The notes under the pieces were generated by a model. The model was not told where the DNA came from and did no database searches. It saw only the letters and a list, made by a program, of their open reading frames with translations. From contig CAJXLK010000022.1 of assembly GCA_913055635.1 (NCBI GenBank), positions 1 through 64,000 of the forward strand: a DNA stretch of 64,000 bases, in the 5' to 3' direction. Source of the DNA: an uncultured Bacteroidota bacterium. GTDB lineage: Bacteria; Bacteroidota; Bacteroidia; Bacteroidales; UBA12077. Positions 60,760 to 64,000 of the stretch are shown one piece after another. The position numbers and the translations under genes are program-made. How positions within the stretch are numbered: position 1 is the first letter of the stretch; the number at the start of each line of letters is the position of its first letter.

Positions 60760-63700
60760 ATGTCCAGATATTTAAAACCCACCAAGGTTTTTCTTCTTTT
60801 ATTATTTTCTGCTCTGTTCAGTTCAACATCTCTCTCCTCCCAAGAATTATACTGGGTTAATGGCAGTGGTTCGTGGAGTGATTCCACCCACTGGTCGCAA
60901 GAAAGTGGCGGCCAGGGTGGAGCTGGTATACCCGGGCCCAATGTCGATGTCCATTTTGACCAGCATTCTTTCGGCAGTCCGGGGCAAACCGTTAAGATCA
61001 AGGGCCAGGCCAGTTGCCATGATCTGAACTGGAAGGTGGATAAACCGCAAACCACCCTTAAAAGTGGTTCATTCATTTTTAACCGGTGGACCGGTGCCGA
61101 GCTAAATATACATGGATCTTTTGTTGCCAATAACAACATCAAAAATGATTTTTACGGCGAACTCATACTGGCTAAGGGCGAAGGTGAAAGAACGGTGGAT
61201 ATACCCTTCCGGCTTCATTCTGATGTATTGATCGATGGTGGTTCTGGAAAGGTTACTCTGCGAAGTAATCTGAATACCGAGGGCAATGTCCGGGTTCAGT
61301 CGGGTTCGTTTATTGCCCGTGACCGCCAGATCTCCTGTGATGCCTTTATTGGCAAAGGCAGCGATCCAAGAACGGTCGATCTGAAAGATTCCAAAATTGA
61401 AGTCAATGCATGGGATTTTTCCTCCGCGCAAAACCTTGACATGCCTTCTTCCGATTATTCGCTGGCATTCAGGGAGGGGTTCAACCAGAATAATTTTAAG
61501 AGTGCTTCCGGACTTGATTATGACAACATTGAGACGGTCGGCCAGAAAGCCGGTCTTTCTTTTTCGGCGACCATTAATGATGCTTTATGTAATGATACAG
61601 CCACCGGCTCCATCAAAGTAGATGTCTCCGGGGGAACATTGCCCTTCGACTATGAAATTTTTGAGGGGGCCACTACCGATGAAAATGAGCGTGAGGAGGA
61701 AGCGCTTAGTGTGGATTCGAGGACTTATACTTTTACGGATCTTTCCGGGGGCACCTATATGATTCGGATCACCGAGTCGACTGGCAGTAATCCTAAAACG
61801 ACGGCCCGTACCGAAGATGTGGGGCCCGAACCCTTCCTGATTGATACCGTAAGGAACCTGAAGGCTTTGTCCTGTTACAACAGCATGGATGCCTGGTTTG
61901 ATGTTGTTGCCACCGGTGGTACCCGGCCCTATAGCTATTCCTGGCAATGGAAGAGGCAATTTGAAGATCCCTGGACCACCCTGGGCTCCGATTCCATTGA
62001 AAAGGATATTGGCCGGGGCTTTATCAAAGTCACCGTGGATGATTACAACGGATGCGGACCAGCAACCCAGGATATTTATTTTGAAACCGATGGGACAGAG
62101 GAATATCAAGATAGCATCCCCCCGAAAATTGAAATTGACACTGCTGCGCTCACCTCTACGGATGCCTGTGAAGCGGAAGATGATGGTACGGTTAGCGTAA
62201 CGGCCAGTGGAGGCACCGGTGATATTGATTATTACCTGGTGGCAGAAAGTACCATGGATACCATTCCTTCCGGTGATTTTGATGAGGACGGCGATTTTAC
62301 GGGTTTGGCTCCTGATACCTATCAGACATGGGCCATTGATTCTGAAGGATGTCGTCAGCAGGGGCCTGATGCAGTGGTCGGAACCATTCCGGCCACCTCC
62401 ATTACCAGCCAGCCTTCGGATGAAACGGTTTGTGAGGGCAATACAGCCAGTTTTGTGGTCAGTGCCGAAGGCGGGGGCAACATCACATATCAATGGCAAA
62501 GCAATGCCAGTGGAAGCTGGCAGGATCTTTCCAACGGTGGGGATATCAGTGGAGCCACCTCTGATGTGCTCTCCATCTCCAATACCACCAATGTCGACGA
62601 GGGAGATTACAGGGTAATCGTTTCCAGTGAATGCGGCTCAGACAAAACATCGGATCCGGCCACCCTGACGGTTAATGATGCCACCCAAATAAATACCCAG
62701 CCTTCCGATCAAGCGGTTTGTGAAACCAATGATGTGACATTTAGCCTGGAGGCCGACGGCACCAACCTATCTTATCAGTGGCAGAGCAATGCCAGTGGCA
62801 GCTGGCAGGACCTTTCCGATGGGGGCGATATCAGCGGGGCCACAACGGATTCATTGACTATTTCCAATACCGATGCTACCGATGAAGCCGATTACCGGGC
62901 GCTGGTCAGTGGAGAGTGTGGTGACGAAACCAGTGATGAGGTTACCCTGACTGTGAATACCAATACCCAGATTACAACCCAGCCCGGTGATCAGACCGTA
63001 TGCGAAGGCAGTAATGCCAGCTTCACGGTAGGGGCCGATGGAACCAACCTGGGCTATCAATGGCAAAGCGATGTCAGTGGTAGCTGGCAGGATATGACCA
63101 ATGGCGGGGATATCAGTGGGGCCACCACCGATCAGCTGACCATCTCCAATACAACCAATTCGGATGAGGCCGATTACCGTGTTGTGGTTAGCGGCGATTG
63201 CGGGGGCGATCAAACATCAGATCCGGCCTCCCTTACGGTTCATGATACCACCCGGATTATATCCCAGCCCTCCGATCAAACGGTTTGTGAAACCAATGAT
63301 GTAACTTTTAGCCTGGATGCCGACGGCAACAATCTTTCCTATCAATGGCAGAGCAATGCCGGTGGTAGCTGGCAGGACCTTTCCGACGGGGGTGATATCA
63401 GCGGGGCTACCACCGACCAGTTGACTATAGACAACACGGAAGAGGCCGATGAAGCCGATTATCGTGCGGTGGTCAGCGGCACCTGTGGAGATAAGACCAC
63501 CAATACAGTGAGTCTGACGGTCAATCCCAGTACCGATATTACCAGCCAGCCCAGTGACCAAAACGTATGTGAAGGGACCAATGTAACTTTTTCTGTGGGG
63601 GCCGACGGCAGCAGCCTTTCCTATCAATGGCAGAGCAATGCCGATGGCAGCTGGCAGGACCTCTCCGACGGGGGTGATATCAGCGGGGCCACCACCGACC

Positions 63701-64000
63701 AACTGACCATAGACAATACAGAGGAAGCTGATGAAGCCGATTACCGCGTTCAGGTCAATGGCGATTGCGGCAGTGATACCAGCAATACAGCAACCCTGAC
63801 GGTCAATGCCAACACCGAGATTACTGACCAGCCCAACGATCAGACCTTGTGTGAGGGATCCAATGTAACTTTTTCGGTGGAGGCCGATGGCAGCAGCCTT
63901 TCCTATCAGTGGCAGACCAATGCCGGTGGCAGCTGGCAGGACCTCTCCGATGGGGGTGATATCAGCGGGGCCACCTCCGACCAGCTGACCATAGCCAATG
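60760..64000 (+). CDS. Giant secreted adhesin, 3' end outside the window
   Basis: At least 1080 codons, open to the right edge. A signal peptide of about 28 residues is followed by LYWVNGSGSWSDSTHWS and a GxxIPGPNVDVHFD segment, the N-terminal module common in giant Bacteroidota surface proteins with SprB or Ig repeats. Residues ~25-270 form a beta-helix-like region, ~280-540 contain three degenerate SprB-type units (CNDTATGSIKVDVSGG, CYNSMDAWFDVVATGG, CEAEDDGTVSVTASGG) and from ~548 on Ig-like repeats begin. A T9SS sorting domain is expected at the missing end. It is probably a surface adhesin or gliding-related protein. Confidence 0.88.
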   Translation, partial: MSRYLKPTKVFLLLLFSALFSSTSLSSQELYWVNGSGSWSDSTHWSQESGGQGGAGIPGPNVDVHFDQHSFGSPGQTVKIKGQASCHDLNWKVDKPQTTLKSGSFIFNRWTGAELNIHGSFVANNNIKNDFYGELILAKGEGERTVDIPFRLHSDVLIDGGSGKVTLRSNLNTEGNVRVQSGSFIARDRQISCDAFIGKGSDPRTVDLKDSKIEVNAWDFSSAQNLDMPSSDYSLAFREGFNQNNFKSASGLDYDNIETVGQKAGLSFSATINDALCNDTATGSIKVDVSGGTLPFDYEIFEGATTDENEREEEALSVDSRTYTFTDLSGGTYMIRITESTGSNPKTTARTEDVGPEPFLIDTVRNLKALSCYNSMDAWFDVVATGGTRPYSYSWQWKRQFEDPWTTLGSDSIEKDIGRGFIKVTVDDYNGCGPATQDIYFETDGTEEYQDSIPPKIEIDTAALTSTDACEAEDDGTVSVTASGGTGDIDYYLVAESTMDTIPSGDFDEDGDFTGLAPDTYQTWAIDSEGCRQQGPDAVVGTIPATSITSQPSDETVCEGNTASFVVSAEGGGNITYQWQSNASGSWQDLSNGGDISGATSDVLSISNTTNVDEGDYRVIVSSECGSDKTSDPATLTVNDATQINTQPSDQAVCETNDVTFSLEADGTNLSYQWQSNASGSWQDLSDGGDISGATTDSLTISNTDATDEADYRALVSGECGDETSDEVTLTVNTNTQITTQPGDQTVCEGSNASFTVGADGTNLGYQWQSDVSGSWQDMTNGGDISGATTDQLTISNTTNSDEADYRVVVSGDCGGDQTSDPASLTVHDTTRIISQPSDQTVCETNDVTFSLDADGNNLSYQWQSNAGGSWQDLSDGGDISGATTDQLTIDNTEEADEADYRAVVSGTCGDKTTNTVSLTVNPSTDITSQPSDQNVCEGTNVTFSVGADGSSLSYQWQSNADGSWQDLSDGGDISGATTDQLTIDNTEEADEADYRVQVNGDCGSDTSNTATLTVNANTEITDQPNDQTLCEGSNVTFSVEADGSSLSYQWQTNAGGSWQDLSDGGDISGATSDQLTIAN
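62401..64000 (+). repeat. Tandem Ig-like coding repeats of 94-96 codons
   Basis: Units start at 62401, 62689, 62971, 63256, 63538 and 63820 (cut by the edge). Each reads I.....QP.DQTVCEG..., LSYQWQSNA.GSWQDL, GGDISGATTDQLTI, EADYR..V.G.CG and LTVN, with two Cys that could form the Ig disulfide. Neighbouring copies are very alike, suggesting recent expansion. Confidence 0.9.

Overview
The window looks like chromosomal DNA of a member of the Bacteroidota, probably near Bacteroidales/Marinilabiliales (inference). Support: a complete giant surface protein with SprB-type repeats and a C-terminal type IX secretion (T9SS) sorting domain, a second giant protein running off the right edge, a GldA-type ABC ATPase, the long form of IspG, DUF4412 and DUF502 proteins, SiaB/SiaC signalling proteins, scarcity of Shine-Dalgarno sites, and several promoters of the TTTG-N19..21-TAnnTTTG type. 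No rRNA, tRNA, CRISPR array or transposase gene was recognised.

Layout. 1-1.93 kb: the right end of what looks like a lasso-peptide-type RiPP locus (sulfotransferase, PqqD-like B1, transglutaminase-like B2, candidate precursor with Gly1/Glu8 in the predicted core); the cyclase would lie left of the window. 1.94-8.77 kb: an SprB-repeat adhesin whose first 1.4 kb is AT-rich like the RiPP genes while the repeat array is GC-rich. 8.86-11.2 kb: purD and a membrane protein. 11.35-22.56 kb: ten tightly packed minus-strand genes (CheR, degenerate CheR, CheB, GAF protein, GAF/PAS/SpoIIE phosphatase, SiaB kinase, SiaC phosphoprotein, TerB-ABC-membrane fusion, lipoprotein, exported protein), which read as one signalling-plus-transport operon. 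22.7-30 kb: a carbamoyltransferase and a copper/metal island (DUF302, two HMA chaperones, an HMA-AraC regulator, a SHOCT protein, CopA). 30.1-36.4 kb: an unknown protein plus LuxE-like ligase, a C1 peptidase, DUF502, YraN, DUF4412 and LD-carboxypeptidase. 37.2-48.6 kb: metG, ispG, a 2-hydroxyacid dehydrogenase, gldA, a K+-dependent-type membrane pyrophosphatase, yifB and gmhA. 49-56 kb: a histidine kinase and an AmmeMemoRadiSam cluster whose parts carry export-type N-termini. 56.2-60.4 kb: cysS, patatin, rbfA and a LolE/FtsX-type permease. 60.8-64 kb: the second adhesin, with 94-96-residue Ig-like repeats.

The most unusual signal is non-coding. A family of about 58-bp hairpins has a nearly invariant loop (ACACAACAAGG) and stems that covary between copies. 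Copies occur as arrays with a period of about 136 bp at 26.3-26.5 kb and, inverted, at 36.8-37.1 kb in front of metG, plus one copy at 31.9 kb flanked by a 16-bp direct repeat. A second, unrelated family (CCCCGCTTAGCGGGG) sits in five intergenic clusters, often spaced by about 15 or 30 bp. Several promoter matches also decide between alternative start codons.
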